In this document: in pieces, positions 22,309-34,559 of the stretch | Numbering within the stretch: position 1 is the stretch's first letter | Layout of the letters: each line of letters opens with the position of its first letter | NCBI GenBank assembly: GCA_029204225.1 | Contig: CM055106.1 | Coordinates: forward strand, 46,051,180 to 46,115,179 | Direction of reading: 5' to 3' | Origin: Diphasiastrum complanatum | Lineage: Eukaryota > Streptophyta > Lycopodiopsida > Lycopodiales > Lycopodiaceae | Length of the DNA stretch: 64,000 nucleotides | Notes under the pieces: model-generated | What the model was told of the DNA's origin: nothing | The model's input: the letters and a program-made list of their open reading frames with translations, nothing else | Database searches by the model: none | Position numbers and translations under genes: made by a program

Positions 22309-23505
22309 TCATAACAAGCCTTGAGAGAGTAAAAAAGTGTTAAGCTTAGCATACCAACTCATTGGTGCTTGCTTAAGGCCATACAAACTCTTTTGTATTA
22401 GACACACATGATTTGGCTTTGTAGAATAAATGTAGTTCTCGGGTTGCTCCATGTACACTCCTTCCTGAAGATCACCATTCAAGAATGCATTTGTAATGTC
22501 CAATTGCCATAGATCCCATCCATAAAGTGTAGCAAGTGAGATGATGACTCGAATGCTTACCATCTTTGCCATGGGTGCAAAGGTCTCATCATAGTCAATC
22601 TCTTGTTCTTGAGCATATCCTTTTGCAACTAACCTTGCCTTGTACTTGTTGATAGATCCATCTTGTCTTCACCTTGAAGATCCATTTGCATCCAATAGCT
22701 TTCTTGTACTTAGGTAAATCCACCAATCTCCATGTTCCATTCTTCCTAAGAGCTTGATACTCAAGATCCATTGCTTGGATCCACTCCTCTTCTTTCCTTG
22801 CTTCATCTACACTTGTAGGTTCATTAAAAGAGGTTAGGAAAGCAAAATAATTTCCAGAAACTACTTGCTTACCCTTTTCATCATATGTGAGCCTTGAAGG
22901 CATTTGTCTTTCCCTTAATGTTCGATGAAGGTCCATCATCATCACCATCTAAAGTAGGATCCTTTACATCAACATCAAGAATATTAGATCCATCCACATC
23001 ACCATCAATAATGCTTGAAGACACTTTTTGAATGTTCCCCTCATAAAAAATGACATCTCTATCAACAATCACTTTGTTAGTAGATAAAGAATGTAAACCT
23101 TGTAGGCTTTACTCACCTCAGTATATCCAACAAAAATACCTTTCCTTAAAGATGGATCCTCCTTGGTCCTATCATCAAGAGTAATGTTGACATAGCATGT
23201 GCATCCAAAAGTTCTTAGAAAGTTGACGCTCGGGCTCCTTATGAATAGCATCTCAAAAGTTGTCCTTCCATCCAAAATAGCACTCGGCCACCTATTGCAC
23301 AAGAAATTGGCACACAACAAAGCTTGATCCCAAAATGGTTTATCAAAATTAGCACTTAACCTCATGGCTTTACCACTTTCACATAAAGTCCTATACTTCC
23401 TTTTAGCCACTCCATTTTGTTGTGTGGTCTTTGGTGTTGTATACTCCCTCTTGATCCCATGCTTATCACAAAAGGCCTTGAACTTGGTACATATGTACTC
23501 ACCCT
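22309..23505 (-). pseudogene. Copia element D integrase end and RT start
   Basis: From 23,505 downward: an integrase core end with GEYMCTKFK, NGVAKRKYRTLCESGKAMRL, FWDQALLCANFLCNRWP, LRTFGCTCYVN and FVGYTEVSKAYKVYI. A linker with RQMPSRLTYDEKGKQV follows, then the RT start with EEEWIQAMDLEYQALRKNGTW, GCKWIFKVK, LWQLDITNAFLNGDL, EQPENYI and SLYGLKQAPMSWYAKLNTF. It resembles A/B but is a different family. Frameshifts occur near 23,070, 22,930 and 22,670. The YVDD region and everything after it are missing, as are gag and both LTRs. Confidence 0.85.
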
Positions 23506-24104
23506 AAAACCAATTTATTCATTTTGGATGTGATATGTGATAGTTATGTCCAAAATCGTTCAAAAAATGAATGGGGAGTGCATTTCCTTTTTGATTCGTT
23601 GCAGTTGTAGAGCATTGATAGGGCTTTTTGGAAATAAAGAAATGTTTGCATTTCATTAAGTAATAAGCAAATTGCAAATTTTTGAAATTGGCAAAAAAAA
23701 ATTATAAACCTGTCATAAACAACAATCTAGAATAGCCAAGTGAGAGAAACGACCCGTCAATATATCAAAAACTTAATTCAAAAAACATAATTAGAGTTAT
23801 TACTCTTTGGAACATTTGGCTACATAGAAATAGTAGGGAATTTGGGACTGGCGATTTTGCCATCTCCCCCTTGCTTCTTTTTAAGGAGGCTGATAAACTA
23901 TTGCTCCTGTAAGTTGCTACTTTCTTAGCTTGTGCTTTGTATAAAATCACTAATCTACGGTTAGCTTTTCAAGGGAGTATTTTGTCAAAGGCACTCATAT
24001 GCTGGGTTTTTCCTAGCACCTTTTGCAGAGTCAATGTCACTTATGCAAAGTCATTGTCACTATGTAATGCACTACAAAGCAAGAATAAACTTGACCAATA
24101 ATTC

Positions 24105-24106
<2 letters not shown>

Positions 24107-24155
<49 letters not shown>
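24107..24155. repeat. (TG)n microsatellite
   Basis: About 49 bp of uninterrupted TG dinucleotides. Confidence 0.97.
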
Positions 24156-24158
<3 letters not shown>

Positions 24159-24159
24159 T

Positions 24160-26670
24160 GAGAGAATATTATTAAGTATTTCTATGCTATTGCACAGGCT
24201 ATTCTTTGTTGTGACAAATTTAATAATATGCCAATGTCCCTAATGTGTTCAATATGATTAATAGAGGAAAACTCTTAATTTATCAATTAAAATTAATGTC
24301 TTATTCAATGACACTAAAGCCTTAAAGGTATATAAAACTCGTGAAAGAAGCTCAAAAAAAGATCAACCATAGGATGATATAAACTTCATTCATAAAAATC
24401 TAATAATCGAGACATAGTTGACATATCCATCCACTACATGACAACTCAAAAGTAGCACAAATTGCCTCATATTTAAGCAAAAGATTTAAGCAAAAACAAA
24501 TGTATCCAATAGACATCATCTCAAATGAGCTAATCATTTGATCCCTGTGAATATTACATAAATTGATTGGTCTTATGCCTAAACAATCCAAAAAGAAAAC
24601 ATCAGAAACAAAATACTCCAATAATCAAAACAAACAATTACATTAAAAAAAAAATACTCCACAATAAGGTAGTAGTAATCTGTTTGAATGATTTAACAAT
24701 CTATAGCATTTGCTTGTAAGAAAAAGCAACATCGTCATAAGTAGATCCTATAAAGCCCATCTCCATATGGTATATAAACTCTTGTTCTTTGAGAGAAATG
24801 CCACCTAGATAATACATCATTGCCTATTTCACTTCACGTTGCTGAAAACATTTTTACAAAAATATAACAGTAGGTACATACTTCAAATTATTCAAAATGG
24901 GTTCTCCTTTGACCAAAATCCCAACTTATTGTGTATGAGCAAAAAAATACAATATAGAAATATCACACAAATTTAAGGTACCCATAAGTTGAAAACTTAC
25001 ATAAAAATAGGCCACATGATCCAAGAATAATTAGGTGATCTAAATTATCTTGCAAAGCTTTGCCATAAACATGCACACTTCGTAAAAACTCATTCAATTT
25101 GTTGAGATACAAATAAAACAAAGATGCAAATAAAAAGGATTGTAAAAGAAATTTCGAATAGATTCATCTTGAGCAAGTTCATATATGAGACGTGAAGAAT
25201 TGCCAAAAATTGGCAAATCTAACTTGATCAAAAACCATGTAATATAATGTAAATTTTGTACATAAGTAGTTTCCACATACTAGACTAGGGTTTCATTTTA
25301 GGGCAAAAAGGATGAGTTAACTTCCTTATTACATGCTGGAATTCCACCTAACTTTACAAAGGAAGTCAAATTTGCTATGTATTCCAAGCTCCCACAGTGA
25401 GAAGATAAAATATTTTTGGAACTCATTGGCAATCTCAAGCTACTCCACTATGTACATTAAGTTTTTGTGATCCAAATGCAACCAAATCAATTTTTACTTG
25501 TTTCTCAACTTGACAGCCGTACTATAGCCTGTAGCACACACATGTGGGCTCAGATTTCAATGTTGATCAATGTTTTTGATTCTTAATGCTTGTTGTTTAT
25601 CTAATTGCCAATCTAAATCAACTTTTTTGTGTCTAGTTTTTTGAGAAATTGTTAAGCAAGCATCCAATCACTCTTGTGGATCTTTTGTATATCCATTTAT
25701 GATCCTAAAGTACAATACTTTCACATGAAAAACACCTTTATTTATTTTCTACTTAACTTTTAGCGAATAATCACAACAGATTACGACTATTGCAGCAAAG
25801 CTGAAAATATACAATTAGAAGACACATTTCCATTTTCTATCAAATTGACTTTGCACATCAAATATTATGAGCACATAAATGAATAATTACCACCACAAAT
25901 TAAAGTTAAATGTCCATCATTTACCACCACCAATTGAAGATTAAATTCTACTCTAGCTAGGCTTATAGTTGACACCCCAAGTATTTGTAATGCTCATTTT
26001 CTTGGAGATGTCTTTTTTTCATAGCCACGTTTTTTGAATCATTGCATGTGACCTTTGAGAATTTTGTATGCCCCTTGGTTGCATGCAAAGCCCACGATAT
26101 TATTGTCACTAAATAAAAATGAATAATGCAAGCTTCAAAATTTAAACCTTCAAGCTAGTAATTTTGGTAAATAAGCTTCTTATTATCAGAGTCCTCAAAT
26201 TTGATTTTGATAATGTCCCTTGGAAATGACAATCATAAATTTGCTGATTGTTTTTAGCACAACAGAAATAACATCACAATCATGCACGCAACAGTACTTT
26301 TAGCTCAATAGTAGTATTTAAAATATTATATAGTTGGCTATTCAGCATTCTTTGCAATATAAAGTAAAAGAATTAGGTGCACTTTTGACTTGATTTTAAG
26401 GGTATACAACCTCTTTCATATTGAATTCCAAAAATACCAAAATAATGTTACAAAATTGGACACATTCTGCAGATTTGAAAGAATCCTAATAGCTTTTTGA
26501 ATGGCAGCCCAACCTTAATGAAAAACAGCCAGAGTCAATGGCATGCCACAAAAAAATGGCAAGGATAGGACCCAGGAAATTTTGACGTGTGAACATACTA
26601 TAGTTCCAAGGAAATGTGCTCTTAGCCAACAAAGTAAGACTGCATGACAGTTTCAAATGAAATGGGGATG
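24160..26670. other. Unannotated intergenic stretch
   Basis: AT-rich, with many short frames but none showing a known motif. It is the downstream flank of the SR45a-like gene and the right flank of element D. I see no RNA gene or LTR end. Confidence 0.5.
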
Positions 26671-26860
26671 ATACCCACTAGTGATTAAAATATAAATTTC
26701 TACGTTAAGCACCTATTCCATGTGCTGTGGGCCTTTGAAAGACTCTTCATTTGCAATTTCTCCAATACCCATTAGTGATTAAAATATAACTTTCTATGTT
26801 AATCACCTACTCTCATGTGCTGTGGGCCTTTGGAAGACTCTTCATTTGCAATTTCTCCAA
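26671..26860. repeat. Direct tandem duplication, period 94 bp
   Basis: ATACCCACTAGTGATTAAAA at 26,671 and ATACCCATTAGTGATTAAAA at 26,765 start two well matched copies. Both run through GTGCTGTGGGCCTTTG and CTCTTCATTTGCAATTTC. A 100-codon plus-strand frame starting at 26,796 overlaps the second copy, but I cannot assign it to a family. Confidence 0.85.
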
Positions 26861-28434
26861 CTCCTTCGCCAAGTTCCAAGGTAGAATTTCAAGATTGTTG
26901 AGCAGACTAGTCCACAATTTCGAGCTTCACATACATCCAAGTGGGCCATTATTTACATCTACAACATATCAACCAACACCTTCAAGGAAAGAATCTGCGT
27001 ATGAGCTGGTGTGGAATATCCTACCATTTACATACAAATCTGTAAAGTCCTTATCATCTGATCTCAAACCTTTTGAGGCAATCACTTCTCAGCAATGATT
27101 ATTGACGATTTACCAGCTGCTCTTGTAAGATTTTTCTTATAAAGAGCTTTGTCAAAAGATTTATCAAGGTGAGCACGGTCCAAGCTTCAATTGAGTACCT
27201 CAAGACAACTTAATTTCAAGGAAATGAAGGAACATGTCGTATAGTAATAGTATAGGTTGTATGTAGAACAGGGCTTAATATAGTGAGATAAATAGACATG
27301 CTTGGATCATATCGTTGAATATTGTACAAAATGTACCTGTAGGAAAAAAAATCTGTGCTGCAAAGAAGCTCTCCTAGTATTATTTCTACATTCACAAGGT
27401 TGGTATCATCAAAATTATCTTCTGCATGTTGAAGTAACCAAATCCTTATCATTATCATTTTTTCTGCTGATTCTGCTTTCATGGCCTCCTTCCTAACCTC
27501 TGCAATCTAAGAGTAGGATTCGTGACAATATCAGTATTCTGTTAGAAGAACACAACCTCAAAACAAGGATACACATGATAGGGCTACAACATATGATTGG
27601 AGATATAAATCTTTCAAAAGTAGCGCTACTTGCTAAAATAATTATCTACTCAAGAAATCAATTCAGGATAACATAATAACATTTGAAGTTTGAAAAATAA
27701 CATTCAGAACTTTGGGAACTTTTGTCCAGCATTCTAACACGCTATAGGAAACATTGGAATATAAAACTTGATGCAACTCGTTTGGCTATCTCCAACAATT
27801 AATATTATCCAGCCCCTTCAAGGAGATCAACACACCTATCCTCCTGACTACACATGATGAGACTGGTCTACCAACAAAGCTTCATATATTTGTTACATAT
27901 GCCACTAGTACAAACTCAAATCTAATCATAAATTTTCATTAGCATCATTGTAAGAGAATGAAAAGAGGTGATCTCATTCTCTCAAGAAAACTTCCCTTTT
28001 CCTCAATGTTTTTTAGTCAGAACCATTTTTAGTCCAAAATAGTGTAAAGGCTCTGGAAGCTTAAAATAAAGTACCAACTATTACAAAAGGAACAAAAAAA
28101 TTCGAGGCAGTCTGGACCTCTCATCCAAGTGCAACACCATAAAGTACACATAACAACAAACCTGAGCTGAATGCTAAAGAAGCCTCATAATCTGAGCCAA
28201 AAAAACCATGAGCATATTAAGAACATTTGTGGTCTCTGCAACTCTACTTCGTAATCAGCCATTTAGCTGATCCTACAACAAGCCAATCTTAATTGCACCT
28301 GAGTTAACCACCATCATGTTCAATAAAATTCTGTTTAGCTAAATACACCATTGTCATCTTGCAAGTCTGAAAAACTTAACCATGAGGGCTCAAGATCGCA
28401 CATCCGTTTTGGTGTCTAGTTTCTATCACAAGTC
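26861..28434. other. 3' flank of the SR45a-like gene
   Basis: No supported coding frame. The part next to 28,434 should include the 3' UTR of the minus-strand gene. I could not fix the polyadenylation site by eye. Confidence 0.45.
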
Positions 28435-31400
28435 TCATCGGCGGTAAGGAGAGTAATAGGGAGAGCGAGATCTGTCACGACGATTGCTACGATACGGAGA
28501 GTAACGAGGGGAACGGTTGCGATCACCACGTCCACTACGATAAGGAGAGTATTCTGGAGAACGGCGTGAACTATAACTATCTCTATACTCACCACGTCTA
28601 TCTCTGTAATCACCTCCATAACCACGATTACGTCCACGCAAAGCTACTGCCACGGTCAAAATGAGAGAACATTGATTAGTAGCGCAATTTCTAAAACTAG
28701 CAAAAGATGAAGCAGATAAAAGTTACAACACACTCCATCAATGAAGCATGATAAAGTATAGGCTCAATACCTGGAACACCTAGATATTGTCCTGGTGTAG
28801 GAGTTCTAGCTCGCTTACGCCTAGCCTGTGACATAAGCAAAATTTATGGAACCATTGAATACTCAAGACATTAAGGACATGAGAAACTTGATTTTGAATC
28901 ATGGTTCAAAGAAAATGGTTACGACTTACAGCAGGCAAGCCAACAGCTTGGATTCCACATATTTACCTCTGGTATAACCATAAGCAGATAATTTGAATAT
29001 AGCACAATTCGTTGAAACTGTGCAAAGAGCTCAAGCTTGGTAACTTGAAAAGAATGTTAAAATCAGGATACAGAAAACATCTAGAACCATGTAAAGTTGG
29101 GAGGCAAGGAGGGTCACCAATTCTACTGCTCAAATAGCTTCCAGTGAAATTCCTTCATAGAGAACCCACCTTAGTCACAATGTGAGATGGAAATCGCATT
29201 CGAGGGTGCTGTTAGGGTGGGGCTTGCATTAACATGAGATTTGAAAGTTGCAGCAGCTATTTGAAAAATCTGAATTGAAAAATCTGAAGCAGCAACATAA
29301 TCCGCATGCTGGTTTGCCCAGCAGCAGTTCTGCTTGACATGTTAGGATGCTTTCACCACTAATAAATTTGATGTTGGTGTTGAAAGTGAGTGTAATACTG
29401 AAGCAGACATTAACATCCGTACAGAAGAATTATTCGATAAGAGAGTTTCTGGTGAAAAGTTCTCCATTTTGCACTGGATGCAGAGCTCGAAATGTATCAT
29501 TGGGCCATTTGTTGTGTAACTTTGAAACAAGTCGATGTAGAAACTAAAAAAATGGATGACTGATGCAGCAAAGGGGACCAAAGAATCTCTGAACGAAAAC
29601 CGTTCCAAAGACAATAAAAAGAATTAGCAAACAAACTAAAAGCAATGTTATCATATTTTGTTGCCATCACCTGCTCTCATTTAATGGACTGATAAATGAT
29701 GAGCAATCTAATTACCAATCCACGTGATAGCAACAATGGCACAGCTACTAGGGTTGCTGCCTTACCTTTTCAATCGATATGATGCGACCTTCTAGGGTGG
29801 AACGATCGAGGTACTTGATACAACGATCAGCATCTTCTAGAGTTTCCATCCTCACGAATCCAAATCCTCTTGATGCACGAGTTCGTGGATCCACAACCAA
29901 TCTGCATTCAACGACCTACAAAATAGCGAACGATGCTAGCTTATCATGGTATATAGCAGCACTATCCCCAAACTTCAGTAAGATTTGCATCTTTCTTAAG
30001 AAACATAAATCTGATTACACATTCAAAGTAGTTTCCTCTGAGAGAAGCTTTTCAATGATGCAGTGTTTACCTTTCCCTCGCGGGACAGAAATTCTTCAAG
30101 ATCTTGCTCTGTTACACGAGTCGATAATCCTGTGACATAGAGATTATTTCCAGGATTGGTTGCGTCTTCTTCTTTTTGACCATCATCTCTATGTGAGCTG
30201 GAAAGCCAAGCCAAAGATCACCAGCTTAATAATAGGTATTATCAATCATTAGACCTAATTACAGATTGACTCTTGCAAGACTTAACAGGTAAACTTTCAG
30301 CACAGCACCTAAATAATATGGGGCAGGAGTAATATAAAGTCAAAAAGAAGTTAATCGAACTAGTCTGAGATGCTCTGCCAATACTGCTCATCAAAAAAGT
30401 CTAAATTTGGCATAAGCCGAAAAATTTTCAGTTTTATGCCACAGAACTAAAAGAAGAAAAAATACTTTGATACAGCCAGAACTTTGCATACTTATATGCT
30501 GGGCTTGGTGACCTTGAACGCCCACGTCTTGGAGACAGAGAAACAGAGTGTCTGTCCAAACAATAGCTGTTAGCAAAGTACATTTGAGGAAAAACTATTC
30601 ACTCTGGAAGAATACAATAAGAAAATAGAAAACCAAGAAATGAAGTGCAATATACCTGTTTCGTTTTGGTGTGTCACCCTTCTCATGATACATAAAACAC
30701 ACAGTGCAAAGTTAGACAGTACACAAAGAGGAAATAATAATTTGGAAAAACTGAAATCTAAAAAATTTTGACAATACAAAAAATACTGAAACAGAGCTAG
30801 ATTGAAGATGTCACCAAAAGAAATACCATAGCTAGCTGGTTTCAGAAGAGGAGATTAAGGAAAAAGAGAAACTGAAGCCAGAGTTGCACAGCAAACCAAT
30901 CTGAATTTGCTTCTCAGATAATTATAACCTTGCCCATGAAAATCCAAATTACAGGCATGCATCTTAGAGATGGGGGCTCCACATTTGTGGCTAAGGACAA
31001 AAACTTTTGAACTTCATTTCATTGCAGTTGATATATATTGATGTTAAATCTATGATAGTGTTAGATAGAAGAAAGGATATGTGCAAACTGCAACATGTTA
31101 AATTGCAATCGTAAGCCCAATATGAACCATCTTCAAAATATATAAGATTATGCCAGGTCTAAGTTGCTTCCAAATGCCATCAAGGGCCTGGAACGAGAAC
31201 TAAGAAACTTCCAGAACGCACTTTGCAACTTGAACTTTTTTTTGTTTTTGGTATTTTGTATTGCATGAGCTATCCTGTATAGCAACAGGGCCCAAAAAAC
31301 CCATGAAGTGTATGTACTCAAGTCTAAAGCTTATATACCAAAAATCTGTAAAGTAGATATACTTAAGTCTAAAAATTAAAGCAAAACTGTGGCAGCACAA

Positions 31401-33819
31401 GATCCTTGTTCCAAAGAAGTTGGATAAGGTTTCATTTTATAATTGAAAGATATTATAATAATGCTGAATCACTTGCTACTACTGCACACGAAACCAAAAT
31501 AGGTTCTAACCCTCCCTCTATGGATTGTTTATAGTCCATCACTTGATTATTGCCTGGTTTGAGTCACTAAACTTTGTTTTCAAAAAGCCCATCTCACCCC
31601 ATACTAATTTACTCATCTCACTCTAGCTTCCCATTAACTACAAAGTTGTGTTTCCTGTAAGTGCATGTAATGGGATAATCGTACATAAGCACTTTGACCT
31701 TCTCACACTTTATTTTCCCCTTCTCTAGGACAGACATGAGTTCTGCAACAGTACTTCACTTTTGATTCATCTAGCTTCATTTTCTAATATCATGGTACAT
31801 TTGTTGTTCTCCAACAAAGTCCATCTATAGATCAAAACCAAAGTTCCCCACGGTACAGGTGCCGTGGGGTCTGAGTGCCGTGACAAGTGCCATGGGTTTC
31901 AGTTCCACGGCACCTGTACGGCACCTACGGAACCCGTGCCGTACCAGGGGCCATGGTACGGCACTTGGAACTTTGATCAAAACACGATTGCAGAGAATGA
32001 GTAACTGAACTGTCTTTACTACTTAGATGAGTATGATATGTTATTGGTTTCAGTATTTACTCAAACAATTTTTCCTTTTACCACAGCCACAAATAACAAA
32101 GATTGGTAACACAATTCATCTTCATCCATTGCTTGGCTTCTCCATATTTTGCAGGCAGGTTCACATTTTTTAAGTGATTAAGGCTTAAAACACTTCACAC
32201 TAATTCATTAGCAAGCACCTCATGAGAGATAAAAAATTCAGCCTAAAAAGCTGCTTAGCCCCATTCATCATCTTCTGATCCCAAGCTCCAATTAAATTGC
32301 AGCTAACTGGTCCAAGCAATCTAGCATTCGTTAGAAACGCATTTGATGTTTAAATCGAAGTCTTAAACGTTTGAAAAGTTGCTCGCCTTTTATGAATGCT
32401 TTTCTCAGGTTTTAACCAGTCTTAGAGTTGATTTAAGAGGTAGGAAAGTTAAATATATCAAGGAGCTGGTTGAACAAGCATGTAAAGTAAACAACACCAT
32501 TCAATCTTATCATAATTCATTATCTTCAGGTTATCATTAAAACAGAGAGATTCTTACCATTGCAACAGCCAAGGGAACTAAAGCGTGATTGCAATTACTA
32601 ACATTCCATGTCCTATCAAAGAAGTATTATATAATATTTGCCAGAATACCATAATCTTAAGCCATCCAATGCCACAAACAGTGTTGATGTTTTAACCACT
32701 ATATCAGACTTGCTTTTTAGAACAGGATGGATCACATTTCCTAGGCCGGCCATAGTACCTGGATTATGGTTTATCACAAATCCTGAGATTCACTTTGGGA
32801 CATATCTTCTGAGATGTACTCAACTATGTGAAATGAAAGAAACGTAGCATACTAAAATTACCCTATAATCCATCTTTCTTAGGCTCCTTTTCGTTCTATA
32901 AGGCGCGATACAAGGACTGCGGAGATCATCGAAATTTCATGAATTAAATTTCTTAAAGTGTAACTCGTCGTGCCCTTCTCATTCCATGTGATTACTCCTA
33001 GTTTGTAACTATGAGCCAATCAACTGGAAGATATTGTCTATGTGATATCATTCATACGAGTTGAAACAAGTATCCCACTCGTTGAGGAAAAGGTAATTAT
33101 AAGGACAGTTTCCAATGGATGTATCTCAACATTTTAAAGACGACGAGATGATTCTTTTAAAAGAAAACCTAATGTGCCAACTACGAAGACAAGGCACTAA
33201 TGAGGAACGAAACCCTAGCTCGGAAAAATCAGAACCATCTCACAATGAAACAAAAGTAACGATATGAAAATGATAATAATCGTAGACAACAGGTCTTATC
33301 ACGGAAGCCTGATATATACACTGTGGACTATGGTGATATAGAGATAATCAATCTGCATAAAAAGGTGCAGTGACATCAAACATAATTCTACAAATAAAAC
33401 CTGCGTCATCTTGCAGCCATCTTGCAGTAAAACAGAAATGTTTATAGGAAAACAATTAGTAATAATAGATAACAGATCTTATCACAAAAGCCTGATACAT
33501 ACACTACAGATGGTAGTATAGTGATAATCCATCTGCATAAAAAGGTAAAATAACAGCAAACACGTTCTGCAAAGGAAAACTAGGTCAAGAAATAGCAGCC
33601 ATATTTCAGTGAAACATGAATAACTGTCGGAAAACACTGACAATAGAGCTTATCACAGAAGATTCCTAGATACACTAAACACTAGGGCGGCACAGTGATA
33701 ATCCGTCTGCAGAAAATGGCAAAATTGCACCAAACGCAGAAAAGGGTAAATATCACCAAACGTGGTTGTGCAAAGAAAACTTTGAGATGGAAAGATTGAA
33801 CAAAGAAAGCGCTTACCAT
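28435..33819 (-). CDS. SR45a: SR45a / transformer-2-like splicing factor, seven coding exons
   Basis: Predicted coding exons (minus strand): 33,817-33,819 (ATG only), 30,656-30,678, 30,492-30,551, 30,071-30,197, 29,766-29,915, 28,771-28,825 and 28,435-28,646. All have GT/AG junctions and join in frame to 209 codons plus TGA. The protein has a short RS segment (residues about 9-28, LSPRRGRSRSPSPAY) and an RRM (about 47-121) with RNP2 LYVTGL (48-53) and RNP1 RGFGFVRM (87-94). The linker RKRARTPTPGQYLG (124-137) is a hallmark of Tra2/SR45a proteins. An RS domain (about 141-209) has repeated RSPxYSPYR units. The family binds exonic RNA and recruits spliceosomal proteins in the nucleus; plant members are stress-responsive and alternatively spliced. 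This is the only clearly intact gene here. The C-terminal RS tail looks short for the family. Confidence 0.88.
28641..28649 (-). promoter_or_regulatory. Tandem NAGNAG acceptor of the last SR45a exon
   Basis: Reading the minus strand, CAGTAG ends the intron. Splicing after CAG (exon from 28,646) or after TAG (from 28,643) both keep frame and differ by one residue (Val-Ala versus Ala). The CAG site is the likelier default. Confidence 0.5.
28826..29765 (-). other. SR45a intron 5 (940 nt)
   Basis: Lies between the RRM end and the RTPTPG exon. It has GT...AG ends and no recognisable element. It is long compared with the other 3' introns (104-294 nt). It may hold an unseen alternative exon, but I found none I could support. 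Confidence 0.6.
31839..31975. mobile_element. 137-bp MITE, hAT-like, in SR45a intron 1
   Basis: Terminal inverted repeats begin CAAAGTTCC (31,839) and end GGAACTTTG (31,975). Exact 8-bp direct repeats ATCAAAAC flank them at 31,831-31,838 and 31,976-31,983. The inside is GC-rich foldback sequence with CGGTACAGGTGCCGTGG pairing with CCACGGCACCTGTACGG. No ORF is present. An 8-bp duplication and short size fit a nonautonomous hAT-superfamily element. It stands out strongly in an AT-rich intron. Confidence 0.85.
32558..32577 (-). other. Putative 20-nt cassette exon with a second ATG (SR45a intron 1)
   Basis: On the minus strand, CGCTTTAG precedes the 20-nt exon TTCCCTTGGCTGTTGCAATG, which is followed by GTAAGAATC. 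Both splice signals fit the consensus. The exon ends AATG|GTAAG, the same arrangement as exon 1 (33,817). Including 20 nt shifts the exon-1 ATG out of frame but supplies a new in-frame ATG in its last three bases. Transcript data are needed; a microexon this short can also arise by chance. Confidence 0.5.
33291..33800. repeat. Three degenerate tandem repeats of ~171-183 bp in SR45a intron 1
   Basis: Units start at about 33,291 (AGGTCTTATCACGGAAGCCT), 33,474 (AGATCTTATCACAAAAGCCT) and 33,645 (AGAGCTTATCACAGAAGATT). Each runs through GTGATAATCCATCTGCATAAAAAGG-type sequence. The first two are the most alike. The third reaches to within a few bases of exon 1. Confidence 0.8.
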
Positions 33820-34080
33820 TGGTACGCTGCCGCTGCAAGCACGACGAACGATCGGCAAGGGATCGGATATATTACGAGACGATCGTGCAAAACGGCGGGT
33901 GTTTATTTGAAACAAGAAGAAGAGACAGCAGAAGAAGAAGAAGAGAAAGAAGTAGACGGCGATCGAAAATGTAAAGAAATAAAGAGACCTAATGTTGTCC
34001 CAAAGACGAAGACGATCAGGTCATGCGGTCACACGTTATTTCACCCAAATTCTAGCCAAGATTTGGAGGGTGACTTTTGA
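33820..34080 (-). promoter_or_regulatory. SR45a 5' UTR and core promoter region
   Basis: Upstream of the ATG on the minus strand is a 5' leader. It has a long CT-rich pyrimidine patch (about 33,905-33,955, CTTCTTCTTCTTCTGCTG) typical of plant core promoters. A weak TATA-like TTTATTTC lies near 33,975. The start codon context is ACCAATGG. The transcription start cannot be fixed from the sequence. Confidence 0.5.
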
Positions 34081-34299
34081 CTCGGTGGTTTCACAAGGGC
34101 AAACATCTCATTCCAATTTACGAGCAATCACAACTTTAGATAAATGGATTTGAACATCGAATTGCTTATCAAGATCTGTTGGGAAATAAGGTGCGAGGTG
34201 GGCGATGGTTTGGAGTGTCGAGAGACACAATCGAACTGTCGGTTAGCACTGTGGAAGACTAGGTGAAAAGAGAGCACCATGTTTAGATCAATGAGTCGA

Positions 34300-34460
34300 C
34301 TAATCGATATGTCAATAGGTGTTTTTTTGGACAACGATCGGCCGCTTTTTAATAGTGAAAATGCCCGTCGGGCTATATTAGAAGGTACCCGGCGGGCTCC
34401 TTTGTGGAGCCCGGTGGGCTGTTCCACCGAACCGCCCGATCCAAACGCCACCACCAGTCA
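34300..34460. repeat. GC-rich foldback, possible MITE
   Basis: Contains GCCCGTCGGGC (about 34,361), ACCCGGCGGGCT and AGCCCGGTGGGCT. The loosely matching ends are GGTGTTTTTTTGGA... and, on the other strand, GGCGTTTGGATCGGGC. No target-site duplication was found, so the MITE call is weak. It lies just upstream of the SR45a promoter. Confidence 0.4.
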
Positions 34461-34559
34461 TTTTTTGGTTAACGTTATTATGATTTTTCGCGTAATTATG
34501 TCAACAATATAGTTATTTTCATTTTAAAAAAAGAGCAATTACGTCAATATGAAAACTAT

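Noticed and set aside
24034-24243. Plus-strand frame with a Cys-Val repeat
   Set aside because: It is the translation of the (TG)n microsatellite.
28416-28637. Minus-strand frame rich in Val/Ile over the SR45a RS exon
   Set aside because: It is a shadow of the RS repeat in another frame. The RS frame joins the RRM exons in phase and the Val/Ile frame does not.
34300-34460. MITE with defined ends upstream of SR45a
   Set aside because: The foldback is real, but I could find no matching terminal repeats with a target-site duplication, so it is kept only as a weak repeat call.
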